DNA from: Rheinheimera tangshanensis
GTDB lineage: Bacteria > Pseudomonadota > Gammaproteobacteria > Enterobacterales > Alteromonadaceae
Direction: 5' to 3'
Assembly: GCF_014645135.1 (NCBI RefSeq)
Contig: NZ_BMLH01000001.1
Span: 1 to 64,000, forward strand
Length of the DNA: 64,000 nucleotides
The notes beneath the pieces were generated by a model. That model was not told the DNA's origin and did not search any database. It worked only from the letters and a program-made list of their open reading frames with translations. A program made the translations under genes and the position numbers. Shown here in pieces: positions 8,723 to 19,200 of the stretch; the first letter of the stretch is position 1; each line of letters begins with the position of its first letter.

Positions 8723-9456
8723 CCCAGATGCTTTGCCAACTGAGCGATCTCGTCAAACTGACAGAGCCGCGGAAATTCTAATGGCTGTGATTGCATAGCT
8801 AAACCAAATTGATCCACCTTCTGTTGTGCAGGCCAGTAGTTGGCGGTGGGTGTATCTAAAAAAGTGGCCAGTTGCTGCTGGCTTTTGGCTGAAAACAACT
8901 CACTAAAACTCAGACTCAGCCAGTCGGCTTCAGGCCAGTGTTGTTGATAACGCAAAGCCTGATGCTGAACTTCAGCCCAGTACCATAAGTTTTTTTCCGC
9001 CGGGTTTAATTCAGACCAAAGCGCTTTATGTTGCAGCAGTAAATCCTGCTCATCTGAGGGCAGATACAAATTTTTGATTGGCAAATGGGGCAAAAAAGGC
9101 GGAACAAAGGCATTGAGCTTTAATAAAGAATGCACAGCCTGCAGCGGGTCACGATGAATATGTACCACTTTTATCTGTTTCAAATGTTGTCTAAACCAAT
9201 CCAAATGTCGCCAGCACGGAAAACCTGTTTCAATGTAGGTGTAACCCTGAGCTATTTGTTGCTGGATAAAGTCCAAATGTGCATTCAGCAGTTCGGCATT
9301 ATGCGCCAACGGTGCTGACGGGCTGTTCAGATCCGGCCTGTACTGAAAATGCAGAGGCTCATGCCGCACGACAAAAGTGTCAGACCACAGCTGCAAAGTT
9401 TCAGCCAGCCATTGGGTGCCACAACGTCCGGTGGACAGAACAAAATATGCAGTCAT
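8689..9456 (-). CDS. Sulfotransferase family protein (second of three)
   Basis: Short sulfotransferase of about 255 residues whose PAPS loop STGRCGTQWLAET begins five residues after the start. I chose ATG at 9456 rather than the upstream in-frame start at 9531. It has AGGGA seven bases before it, and it places the beta-strand FVLSTGRCGT directly at the N terminus, as usual for this family. A second conserved segment, VVHIHRDPLQAVHSLLKLN, supplies the 3'-phosphate-binding Arg. The gene is convergent with the first sulfotransferase gene (34-bp antisense overlap) and divergent from the GNAT gene. The acceptor is unknown. Confidence 0.75.
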   Translation of the reverse strand: MTAYFVLSTGRCGTQWLAETLQLWSDTFVVRHEPLHFQYRPDLNSPSAPLAHNAELLNAHLDFIQQQIAQGYTYIETGFPCWRHLDWFRQHLKQIKVVHIHRDPLQAVHSLLKLNAFVPPFLPHLPIKNLYLPSDEQDLLLQHKALWSELNPAEKNLWYWAEVQHQALRYQQHWPEADWLSLSFSELFSAKSQQQLATFLDTPTANYWPAQQKVDQFGLAMQSQPLEFPRLCQFDEIAQLAKHLGYASPWPDKSS

Positions 9457-9557
9457 TAGGTGTCCCTTGCATGGTTTTGCCTGGTCAGTACAGGCTGGTA
9501 ATTTGAAATACGCTTGGTTATGCTGAGCCAAAATATAATATAAAACAAGGATATGCT

Positions 9558-10067
9558 ATGCAAAAGCTGCAATTACCCGATGGCTTATCAGTGCGTCCAG
9601 CCAATGGCAAAGACAAGGTGTTTCTCGAAGCCTTGTACCAATCCACCCGGGACGATTTGGGGCTGATGGATGTATCCGCAGAGCAAAAAGCTGAGCTGAT
9701 GGAAATGCAATTCAGAGCTCAGACACAAGGCTACGGTGAGGCGTACCCGAATGCGATGTATTTTATTATCGAAAAACATCTCGAAGCCATAGGCAAAGCC
9801 ACGCTGGACTTTGGTCCAAACGAAGTGCGGCTGATTGATTTAGCTTTAATACCGCAGGCCAGAGGCAAAGGTTTAGGGGCTGCAGTAGTACAGGCCTTTC
9901 AGCAGGCTGCAGCTGCAGTGGCTGTGCCTATGACCTTAACTGTGTTACAGGAAAATACCCTAGCCAAAGTTTTGTATCAGCGGCTTGGCTTTGTCACAAC
10001 AGCGGTGCAACAGCCTTACGAGCTGATGATCTGGTATCCGCCTGCCTTACAAAAAATCATTATTTGA
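9558..10067 (+). CDS. GNAT family N-acetyltransferase
   Basis: Single-domain acetyltransferase of 169 residues. The acetyl-CoA-binding motif A is clear: LIDLALIPQARGKGLGAAVV at about residues 94-113, with the Q/R-x-x-G-x-G/A pyrophosphate loop. Motif B follows (LTVLQENTLAKVLYQRLGF). The protein is predicted to transfer an acetyl group from acetyl-CoA to an amine, with unknown acceptor. The ATG follows AAGGA. It is divergent from the second sulfotransferase gene and upstream of the collar operon, separated from it by about 130 bp of AT-rich DNA, so it is probably a separate transcript. Confidence 0.85.
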   Translation: MQKLQLPDGLSVRPANGKDKVFLEALYQSTRDDLGLMDVSAEQKAELMEMQFRAQTQGYGEAYPNAMYFIIEKHLEAIGKATLDFGPNEVRLIDLALIPQARGKGLGAAVVQAFQQAAAAVAVPMTLTVLQENTLAKVLYQRLGFVTTAVQQPYELMIWYPPALQKIII

Positions 10068-10200
10068 GTGTTAACTCTAAGATGTAGTGTGAGATTTTTA
10101 AATTAACTTATTAAAATCTATAGTTTTTAGTGGCTTTTATTTGCTTACTTTTCTAAGCTGATTTGGCGCTACTAAAGGGTCATAGTATTTAGGAACTAGA

Positions 10201-10488
10201 ATGCATCAATTTAACTTCGATACATTAACTGCCTTACTGAACCAGCAAATCCAGTTAAAGGATGGTAGTAACAATGTGGTTCAGCTCAATGTAGACAAGG
10301 TTTCGTTACCCCGCTTTGCAACCGAAGACTATGAAGCTTTTTCGGTTGACCTGAGCAGTGCAGCAGAAGTGCATTGTCCCAGTGGTAATTATCTGTTTAG
10401 CCACCCGTCTTTTGGCGAAGTGCAGCTGTTTATGTCGCCTTATGCAGCAGATAAGTATCAAATTGTGGTATCGCGCAAAAAGAACTGA
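10201..10488 (+). CDS. Small DUF6916-like protein
   Basis: Protein of 95 residues with no signal peptide or membrane segment, ending in a basic VSRKKN tail. Alternating hydrophobic and polar residues suggest a small beta-rich fold. The pattern and its position just upstream of tail-collar genes match what I recall of DUF6916 proteins, found with microcystin-dependent-protein (Mdp) genes. That assignment is from memory and moderate. It is the first gene of the 10201-12188 operon, 71 bp before the first collar gene. A role in assembling or exporting the collar proteins is possible but unproven. Confidence 0.6.
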   Translation: MHQFNFDTLTALLNQQIQLKDGSNNVVQLNVDKVSLPRFATEDYEAFSVDLSSAAEVHCPSGNYLFSHPSFGEVQLFMSPYAADKYQIVVSRKKN

Positions 10489-10559
10489 CACGCACAAGGT
10501 GAGCCGCGTTTTGCACCTGATTTTGCCGTGTTTCCTCTAACCTTAGGAGAACAATAATT

Positions 10560-11096
10560 ATGTCCATGCCTTATATAGGTGAAGTCAGAATGTTCGCCAT
10601 CCCCTTTGCCCCACGGCATTGGACTGACTGCTCAGGTCAGCAGGTGGCGATTAATCAAAATCAGGCCCTCTTTGCATTATTAGGTACTGTGTTTGGTGGC
10701 AACGGCACTACAACCTTCGGATTGCCGGATTATCGCGGTAGAACGCCTTTAGGTATAGGCACAGACCCTGGTTCAGGTCTTACCTACAACTCAGGTCAAA
10801 CTGGTGGCCTGGAGAATGTGACGCTAATCACTTCCCAGTTGCCGCAGCATAACCATCTTTTTTTTGCACAGAATGACACTGGTACTTTAGCCAACCCAAA
10901 TCCGCCAGCCGGCTCTAATATCTGTGCCAAACCTGATTCTGGTTTTTATTATGTGGCCCCGGACAGTAATCTGACGACTTTGGCTGCTGATGTTTTGTCT
11001 GAAACGGGTGGTAGTCAACCACACAGTAATTTGCAACCCAGTTTAGTGTTGCGTTTTTCCATTGCCCTGCAGGGCGTATTCCCATCCCGTAATTAA
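10560..11096 (+). CDS. Tail-collar (Mdp-type) protein 1
   Basis: Phage tail-collar-domain protein of 178 residues, of the family annotated as tail fibre or microcystin-dependent protein. The collar domain spans about residues 5-60: YIGEVRMF, WTDCSGQQVAINQNQALFAL, LGTVFGGNGTTTFGLPDYRGR. A variable Asn/Gly/Pro-rich middle follows. The C terminus ends in FPSRN, as in both paralogues. No signal peptide is visible. Three copies in a row with ribosome-binding sites of the AAGGAG type indicate coordinated expression. There are no other phage structural genes nearby, so this is a chromosomal Mdp cluster rather than a prophage. The function is unknown. Confidence 0.85.
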   Translation: MSMPYIGEVRMFAIPFAPRHWTDCSGQQVAINQNQALFALLGTVFGGNGTTTFGLPDYRGRTPLGIGTDPGSGLTYNSGQTGGLENVTLITSQLPQHNHLFFAQNDTGTLANPNPPAGSNICAKPDSGFYYVAPDSNLTTLAADVLSETGGSQPHSNLQPSLVLRFSIALQGVFPSRN

Positions 11097-11109
11097 GGAG
11101 AGCCAAATT

Positions 11110-11631
11110 ATGTCAGCACCTTTTATGGGTGAAGTTCGTGTCTTCGCAGGCACCTTTGCACCAAGAGACTGGGCCTTTTGCAATGGTCAAAGTCTGGCCA
11201 TTTCCCAGTACGACGCACTCTATGCACTGTTAGGCACAACCTATGGTGGCGATGGCGTGAATACCTTTAATGCACCAGATGCCAGAGGTCGTATCCCTGT
11301 AGGTCAGGGTACTGGTCCGGGTTTAACCGCCAGAGTGCAGGGCCAAATGTATGGCACTGAAACTGTGACTTTGTTGGGCACGCAAATTCCTGCCCATACC
11401 CACACAGTAGCTGTATCTAATACCGAAGCTAATCTGAATACCCCTTCAGGCCAGCTGATTGGTCAGGGCTATCATTATTTTGCTCCGGCAACACCAGTAC
11501 AGCGAACTGGGCAGCTGTTACCTAACGCAATAGGGAATACTGGCGGCAGTCAGCCGCATGAAAATATGATGCCTTTTTTAGCCATGAGTTTTATTTTATG
11601 TTTACAGGGTATTTTCCCTTCACGTAACTAA
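11110..11631 (+). CDS. Tail-collar (Mdp-type) protein 2
   Basis: Paralogue of the preceding gene, 173 residues from ATG 11110. That start is preferred because AAGGAG lies 10 bases upstream and the protein then begins MSAPFMGEVRVF, parallel to its neighbours. An in-frame start at 11062 lies inside the previous gene and is less likely. Collar signatures are present (PRDWAFCNGQSLAISQYDAL, LGTTYGGDGVNTFNAPDARGR) and the protein ends FPSRN. The central part carries a His cluster, AHTHTV. It is 13 bp downstream of collar gene 1. It is probably secreted or displayed by a route not visible here, as there is no signal peptide. Confidence 0.85.
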   Translation: MSAPFMGEVRVFAGTFAPRDWAFCNGQSLAISQYDALYALLGTTYGGDGVNTFNAPDARGRIPVGQGTGPGLTARVQGQMYGTETVTLLGTQIPAHTHTVAVSNTEANLNTPSGQLIGQGYHYFAPATPVQRTGQLLPNAIGNTGGSQPHENMMPFLAMSFILCLQGIFPSRN

Positions 11632-11642
11632 GGAGATGCGTT

Positions 11643-12188
11643 ATGTCAGAACCATTTGTGGGGGAAATCCGGCAGTTTCCTTATAGTTTTGCACCACACA
11701 ACTTTGCTTACTGTGCTGGTCAGTTAATGCCTATTCAACAAAATACCGCATTGTTTTCGTTATTAGGTGTGAATTATGGCGGCAATGGCACCAGTAATTT
11801 TGGTTTACCCAATTTGCAAGGCCGCGCCATGATGCATCAGGGCAATGGGCCAGGTTTAACCCCCCGTGCTATAGGGGAGTCCGATGGGGCCGCCACTGTC
11901 AGCTTAATTCAGGCCGAGATCCCTGCTCATAACCATCTGATGACAGTAAAAATTGGCGCTCCAGTTAATATTGCAGTAACTGGCACTGGTGGATACCTGA
12001 CTGTGTCAGAGCAATCTGATGGTACAACCAGGCAAAATGCCTACAGCAACCTGACTAATCAGTTAGTGCCTTTAGCGCCGACTATGCTTAGTCTTTCAGG
12101 CAGCAGTGCGGCGCATGAAAACCGCCAGCCTTTTTTGGTGATCCCATTTTGTATTGCATTATTTGGTATGTTCCCGTCCCGTAACTAG
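11643..12188 (+). CDS. Tail-collar (Mdp-type) protein 3
   Basis: Third collar-domain paralogue, 181 residues, starting 11 bp after collar gene 2 behind AAGGAG. The conserved features are EPFVGEIRQF, NFAYCAGQLMPIQQNTALFS, LGVNYGGNGTSNFGLPN and the C-terminal FPSRN. The insert between the collar and the C-terminal segment differs from the other two copies, so the three may form a hetero-oligomer with distinct binding surfaces (inference). It is the last gene of the operon; a strong intrinsic terminator starts 20 bp after the stop. Confidence 0.85.
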   Translation: MSEPFVGEIRQFPYSFAPHNFAYCAGQLMPIQQNTALFSLLGVNYGGNGTSNFGLPNLQGRAMMHQGNGPGLTPRAIGESDGAATVSLIQAEIPAHNHLMTVKIGAPVNIAVTGTGGYLTVSEQSDGTTRQNAYSNLTNQLVPLAPTMLSLSGSSAAHENRQPFLVIPFCIALFGMFPSRN

Positions 12189-12207
12189 AGCACATACTGA
12201 GCTCTTC

Positions 12208-12252
12208 AGCTGCAGTAAGCTGATATTTTTATCAACTTACTGCAGCTTTTTA
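12208..12252 (+). terminator. Intrinsic terminator of the collar operon
   Basis: A 17-bp stem with one mismatch, AGCTGCAGTAAGCTGAT at 12208-12224 paired with 12231-12247, has a 6-base loop ATTTTT and is followed by TTTTTAATT. It lies directly after the third collar gene and separates it from the third sulfotransferase gene. Confidence 0.85.
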
Positions 12253-12393
12253 ATTGTGTCAGTATGTTTTTTAAGCATTTTTCCATTATTTTCATTTAGG
12301 ACTGGCGCCTAGTACCTGTTGTGATTACAATTTAGGCAAAATGAATTGGGGCTGAACTTGCTTTGGCTCACAGAAGTACAACAGGGATTTGCA

Positions 12394-13224
12394 GTGGCGC
12401 GTTTTCATTTTATTTCCGGTTTGCCGCGTTCAGGCTCTACTTTATTAGCTGGTATACTCCGGCAGAATCCTGCTTTTTGGGCCGCTATGTCCAGCCCAGT
12501 CGCTGGGCTGGTCAATGGTGCCTTAGAGCAAATGGGTGCCAATACCGAGTCACACAGCTTTTTTGATGAAGCAAAAAAGAAGCGCATTTGTCGCGCTATA
12601 TTCGACGCTTACTACGCCGATTTACCCCAGCCGATTATTTTTGATACCAACAGACACTGGACAGCCCGGCTGCACCAGATGGTCGAGTTATTTGATGACT
12701 TTAAAGTGATTTGCTGCGTGCGTAACCCAGCCTGGATTATGGATAGCTTTGAAGTCATTTACCGCAAAAACCCTTTTGACTACAGCCGGATGTTTAACCC
12801 TGCGTCCCGCCAGACGGTGTACAGCCGTTGTGATGCTTTAGCTCAGGTGGGTGGCTCTATGGGTTCAGCCTGGACCGCATTAAAAGAAGCCTATTATGGC
12901 GAGTTTTCTGACCGGTTGTTGCTGGTGGATTACGATATTTTAACCCGCCACCCGGAGCGTACTCTGGAGCTGATTTATCAGTTTATTGGTGAGCCCACCT
13001 TTGTGCATAACTTCAGCCAGGTGGACTACGAAGAGAATGAGTTTGATCAAAAACTTGGGGTAAAAGGCCTGCATGCAGTGAAAAAGCAGGTGGAGTTTAA
13101 AAGTCGGCGCAGCATTTTGCCGCCGGATTTATTTGTAAAGTACCAGGAGATGGATTTTTGGCAGGACGCTACGGGAACTGCTGCAGCCATCATCGCTAAT
13201 AAAAAGTCGTCAGCTGCGCTTTAA
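12394..13224 (+). CDS. Sulfotransferase family protein (third of three)
   Basis: Sulfotransferase of about 276 residues from GTG 12394. That start has AGGGA six bases upstream and puts the PAPS loop FISGLPRSGSTLLAG close to the N terminus. A TTG start at 12346 would add 16 unrelated residues. A second signature is FKVICCVRNPAWIMDSFEVIYR, giving the 3'-phosphate Arg and Ser. The overall pattern resembles the sulfotransferase family often found beside surface-protein or cyanobactin-type clusters. It lies between the collar-operon terminator and the giant surface-protein gene, 26 bp upstream of the latter, so the two are probably cotranscribed. Confidence 0.8.
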   Translation: MARFHFISGLPRSGSTLLAGILRQNPAFWAAMSSPVAGLVNGALEQMGANTESHSFFDEAKKKRICRAIFDAYYADLPQPIIFDTNRHWTARLHQMVELFDDFKVICCVRNPAWIMDSFEVIYRKNPFDYSRMFNPASRQTVYSRCDALAQVGGSMGSAWTALKEAYYGEFSDRLLLVDYDILTRHPERTLELIYQFIGEPTFVHNFSQVDYEENEFDQKLGVKGLHAVKKQVEFKSRRSILPPDLFVKYQEMDFWQDATGTAAAIIANKKSSAAL

Positions 13225-13250
13225 GGTGCTCAGCTACAAGGATTGGACTT

Positions 13251-16200
13251 ATGGATACCAAAGTATTACGCCATTTATCTGTGGCTTTGTTGCCTTTTGG
13301 CTCTTATGCCATGCCGGCTACCAGTTACAGCACCAGCCACCGCAGTTATCTGGCTGCGACCGAACAGCGGCCTTATGCCAATTATTTAACTGGGTCATTG
13401 CAACATCAACCACGAACGCCAGTGTTGACTGCGGCTTTAGCCACACAGGTTGATGCAGGGCCTGAATTAATAAAAGCCCAGCCTGTGCGTGAGCTGATGA
13501 TTATTGATGCGGCAGTGCCGGATAAACAGGTGTTTTACCGTGCCGTTAAACCCGGTGTCGATATTGTTGAAATAGATTCTGCCCAGCCTGGATTGGCGCA
13601 GCTCAACGCAATATTAAAAAATTACCAAGGCTTAAAAAGCCTGCATATTGTGTCGCATGCGGAAGAGGGCGTACTGCTCTTGGGTAACAGCCGTGTAGAT
13701 TCTGCGGTGCTCACCAGCGAAAAAGACACCTTTGCTTCATTAAATGCCGCCTTAATTCATGGCGCCGATTTGATTCTCTATGGTTGTGATGTGGCAAGTG
13801 GCGATAATGGTGGAGATCTGCTGGATATTATCCGCAGTAACACTCATGTTGATGTAGCTGCATCAGATAATAAAACGGGCAATGCCGAGCAGGGCGGCGA
13901 TTGGGATTTGGAAATTCAGCGTGGCAATATCGAGACTGAATTAGCCTTCTCTGAAAAAGCACTGAAAGATTTTTCCGCAACATTAGCCCCGGTAGTTTTT
14001 GAGTATTCGACCTGGACCGTGACAACGGCAGGAACTAATAATGGACGGTTTACACCCTATGGATCCAACAATGCTGCAGCTGCAAACATTGATGCGCAGG
14101 TTAGTTTCGGAGGTAAAACTCTGACGATTAATGGGGAATATAACAGTACTGAGGCGAAAACTAACGCGGATGCTATTGTTGTTGGGTTTTCGGAAAAATC
14201 TATCACACTGAGCTTTACCGATGGCAGCGAATTTAAGCCAGCCTCAATAGAGATTTACGCTTATGTGGGCGATCCGGCAACCATTACTACAAATGCTGGT
14301 GGTAGTGTGAATTTCAATATTCAGGATGGTTCTGCCGTTGGCTATACTACACAAATAATTGATTTAAGTTCATTGCCCGCTGGCGCCACATCCATGACAA
14401 TTACTAACAATTCATGGGCGCCCTTTGTTGTGAACGGCCAAAATGGTTTTATTGGAAGCATCAGGAAGATCACCTTCGATAGCGTTGGTGCTACTAACGC
14501 CGCCCCTGTTGCTACAACATCAGGTGGAACCACGGCTTTTACCGAAGGCACTGCTGTGGCTATTGATAGTGGTTTGACTGTCACAGATACTGATCTCACT
14601 GATATGGCGTCAGCCACTGTATCTATTACCGGAGGTTTTCAATCCGGCCAGGATGTGCTGAGTTTTACCAATCAAAATGGTATTTCCGGAACTTATACTG
14701 CAGGAACTGGGGTATTAGCTCTGACTGGCTCAGCCACGCTTGCTCAGTATCAAACAGCGCTGCGTTCTGTAACTTATAACAATACGTCGGACGACCCAAA
14801 TACGACAAACCGTACCATCAGTTTTGTCGTCAATGATGGCACAGACAACAGCACCGCTGCTACCAAGACCGTCAGCGTAACGGCGGTCAACGATGCGCCG
14901 ACCCTGACAGCTACAGGCAGCACTCCCACCTATACAGAAAATGGTTCGGCTGTGGATTTATTCAGTGCTGTATCTGTCAGCACAATAGAGAGCGGTCAGA
15001 ATATCAACCAGTTAGTTTTGACTGTGACTAACCTGGCTGATGGAGCCAGTGAGTTACTAAGAGTAGATGGCACTGACGTCGCACTGACCAATGGCACTTC
15101 AGGTACTAGTTCGGGTGGTAATTTAGTCGGCTATAGTGTCGCTGTGACGGGCTCAACTGCTACTGTGACTTTAACAGGGAGCTGGACTACTGCTGTGGCA
15201 CAAACTCTGGTAGATAACCTGAGTTACCGTAATTCGAGTGAAACCCCAACTGCAGCAGCTAACAGGGTTGTAACTTTAACCAGCATCAAAGACAACGGTG
15301 GAATAGCTAACACCGGGGTTGACACCACGGCTTTATCTGTTGCCGCTACTGTGACTGTAACGGCAGTGAATGATGCCCCCAGCACTCCTGTGGATGCTAA
15401 TGGCGCTAGTGATACTGTGGTAGAAAATGCAACGAATGGCACCACTGTGGGTATTACTGCCTCGTCCACTGATCCGGATGGTTCGGTCAGCTACAGCTTG
15501 ACGGACAATGCCGGTGGTCGTTTTGCTGTTGATAGCAGTACTGGTGTGGTGACTGTGCTGGATGGCAGCTTACTGGATTATGAAACAGCAACCAGCCATA
15601 ACATTACAGTGCGGGCAACAGATGGCTCTTTATTCGCCGACCAGACTTTTAGTATTGCAGTCACAGATGTAGATGATACCGGTCCTGTTGTTACTAATGT
15701 CAGCTCCACGAAAGGCAATGGCAGCTACAAAGCGGGCGAAGTGATCAGTATTCAGGTGACTTTTGATGAAGCCGTGACCGTCAGTGGCGGCACTCCTGGC
15801 TTAGTGCTTGAAACCGGTAGCACAGATCAAACCGCCAGCTATAGCTCAGGTTCGCCTGGCACTACACTCAACTTTAGCTACACAGTACAGGCAGGGGACA
15901 GCAGCGCGGATCTGGATTATTTCAGTACAGCAGCTCTTGTGGCCAATGGCGCAACACTGCGTGATGCACTAAATAATGATGCCACTCTGACCTTGCCAAC
16001 ACCTGGTGCTGCCGGTTCATTAGGGGCAAATAAAGCGCTGGTGATTGACACTGAGGCTCCCAATGCTCCGTCAACCCCGGATTTAGCGGCAGGCTCTGAT
16101 ACTGGCGCTAACTCCACCGACAATATCACCAATGACACTACACCTACGCTGACTGGTACAGCAGAAGCGGGTAGCACTGTAACTTTATATGCTACGGACG

Positions 16201-19200
16201 GAATAACGTCTTTAGGCTCAGCCACGGCTACAGGGGGGAACTGGAGCATTACAGTAAGTCCAGCGCTGAGTGAAGGTAGCCATACCTTGACGGCTAAAGC
16301 GGCGGATGCAGCAGGCAATCAGTCTGTAGCTTCTTCAGGTTTATCTGTAACTATTGATATAACAGCCCCAGCTAAACCTGCGACTCCCGATTTAGCAGAT
16401 GCCTCGGACTCGGGTGACAGCAATTCAGATAATCTGACTAAACTGCAGAATATCACCTTGCAAGGTGCCAGTAATGCTGTCGAGGCAAATGCCAGTGTAA
16501 GAGCACGTTCCAGCCTTGATGGCGGTTTAACTAATGTAGACGCGGATAGCAACGGAACTTATAGTTTGAACCTGACTAGTTTATCTGCGGGTAATCACGA
16601 TCTTGTGGTGATGGCTACAGATATTGCAGGTAACCAAAGTGTGGATTCAGACCCTCTGGCGATAGTGATTGATACAACAGCGCCAGCTATTAGTAGTGTC
16701 TCTTTTGATCAGGATCCTATTACTGACGCAAACCAAGCTGCCGTGAGCTTTACTCTCTCTGGTGCAGAAACTGGAGCAACGGCAGAGTACAGCATTAACA
16801 GTAATAGCGGTGGTGTAGCTGTAACCGACAGTTTTGTTGTTGCCTCTGCCGGACAACAAATTATAGCTGTTGATGTTAGTGGATTAAATGACGGTACCTT
16901 AACTCTGAGCCTGACTTTAACTGACGCAGCTGGTAACGTCAGTACTCCAGCTGTGACAGATACTGTGACTAAAGATGCCAATGTGCCAGCTATTACCACA
17001 GTGACTATTGCGGATGGCAACTACAAAGCCGGAGAGACCATAGATTTCACTGTGACATTCGATGATACTGTAACGGTCACAGGCACTGATGCTACGTTGG
17101 GTATCGAGATTGGAGGTTCCAATTTAGTCGCAGGTTATTTCAGTGGTACTGGCTCCTCAAGCCTGACTTATCGCTACACAGTGTTAGCGGGCCAGAACAC
17201 GGACAGCTCAGGGATTGCGGTTTTGGCGAACAGTTTAATCCTCAATACCACGACCATTCGTGATTCAGGTAATAATGACGCTGTCCTGACTTTTGCGGGA
17301 ACTAATAATGATAATGCTCAGGTCGACACCACTGACCCTGTTGCGACTGTAGTCACAGCTCCTGCTACTGCTGTCTTTGTAAATGCTGCCAGCTATGAAA
17401 TTAAAGGTACGCATAGCGAAATAGGCGTGACTGTTAACTTATATGTCGATGACAATAATGATGGTGCAGCCGATGACCCAGTTAATGATATTGGGCATGC
17501 AATAGTTGACGCTGATGGTAACTGGAGTATACCAAACGTAGCTTTAACCGCAGATACAGCACATAACTATGTGGTAGTCGCTGAAGATGCCGCTGGCAAT
17601 GAGTCAGCTGCTGTGGATGTGCCCACTATTACTGAGGATTCTATTGCTCCGGTTACAGTTGCGATTACAACTCCGGCGACAGTTGTTTCTGTGAGTACTT
17701 CGACCCAACTGATCGAAGGTACTCATAGTGAAGATGGCGTAACTGTGGAGTTGTTTGCTGACTCTGATAATGACGGAATTGCAGATAACAGTACTGTGCT
17801 GGCCAGTGCGGAAGTGGGTGCTGTTACCACTGGTATCTGGTCATTCGCTGCGCCTCTGACAACAAATACAGAGAACAACTTTGTTGTGATCGCAAAAGAC
17901 AAAGCAGGCAATGTCTCCTCTGCTGTGGATGTAGCCACTATTACTCAGGATTCTTTAGCTCCTGTGGTCACAGTGACAGCGTTAACCACTGCGGATACAA
18001 CTCCTGCTTTAGCTGGTACTGTGGATGATGCCAGCGCTACTTTAAGTCTAACGGTGGCAGGACAAACTCTGACGCCAACCAACAATGGCAATGGCAGCTG
18101 GACTCTGGCTGATAATCAGCTGACCGCCTTGGCCAATGGTGTGTACGATGTAGTTGTTACTGCTACAGATGCTCAGGAAAACATTGGTACTGACGCTTCC
18201 AGCAATGAACTGACCATAGACTTGTTAGCGCCAGCCGGATATAGCGCCTCTATAGTTCAGGAACGTATTAACGCGACCAATCAGGCTGCGATGAGTTTTG
18301 TCTTTGCCGGAGCTGAAGTGGGCTCAAGCTATAACTACAGCGTGTCCGACGGCACCAATTCGGTGACAGGTTCAGGTACTGTAAGCAGCGCCACTCAGCA
18401 AGTGACAGGCATTAATGTCACGGCATTGGCCGAAGGCACGCTGCAACTCAGTGTCAGCTTAACCGACACTTTAGGTAATGTGGGGACAGCAGCTACTGAT
18501 ACAGTGCTGAAACGTTATAATTCTGAGCCAGTTAATCCGAGTAATTCAACGGCTTCTGTTGAAGAGGACGCTACCTTACGCATTACGCTTGCGGTGCAGG
18601 ATCCGGAAAATGATACATTAACTTACGAGTTGGTGAATCAGCCTGCTCATGGTACTGCTGTGGTGCAAGGCTCGCAGTTAATTTATACACCAGAGCTAAA
18701 CTATAACGGTACTGACAGTATTAGTTATATTGCCAGTGATTCAGAGTTCAGTACTCAGACCGCTACTATCGCTATCACAGTAACTGCGGTGAATGACAAT
18801 CCGCTGGCTGAAGATGACAGTTATAGTCTGCAACGGGTTGAGAGCAACCAGTATCAATTGGCGGTTTTGGCCAATGACAGCGACGTAGACGGTGACACTC
18901 TGACTATAGATGGTGCTTCGACCTCCGTAGGTACTGTCGTCTTTAATGCTCAGGGCTTAACTCTGACCACACCAGATCTGTATGTTGGCCCTGTCAGTCT
19001 GCGTTACACCCTGACTGATGGTAACGGCGGACGTGATACTGCTGATGTGAACCTGATTATTGAAGGGGGGGCAGCGTCAAACCTGCCGGTGATTACCGTA
19101 CCTGCAGACATCGAAGTGAATGCAACTGCGCTGTTTACCCGTGTACCGCTTGGCACTGCAACAGCGGTCGACCGTAATGGTCGTCGTCTGAGGGTATCGC

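Noticed and set aside
10560-12188. A prophage remnant suggested by tail-collar proteins
   Set aside because: No capsid, terminase, integrase or lysis genes flank the three collar genes, and a chromosomal Mdp-type cluster explains them.
12346-12393. An N-terminal extension of the third sulfotransferase from a TTG codon
   Set aside because: GTG 12394 has a better ribosome-binding site and places the PAPS loop at the usual distance from the N terminus.
13226-13453. A small gene overlapping the start of the giant surface protein in another frame
   Set aside because: It lies in the shadow of a long gene that has a good start and signal peptide; there is no independent support.
14900-18800. CRISPR-like or tandem DNA repeats inside the giant gene
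   Set aside because: The periodicity is in the protein modules (about 90-110 residues) with diverged DNA; there are no short identical repeats with unique spacers.
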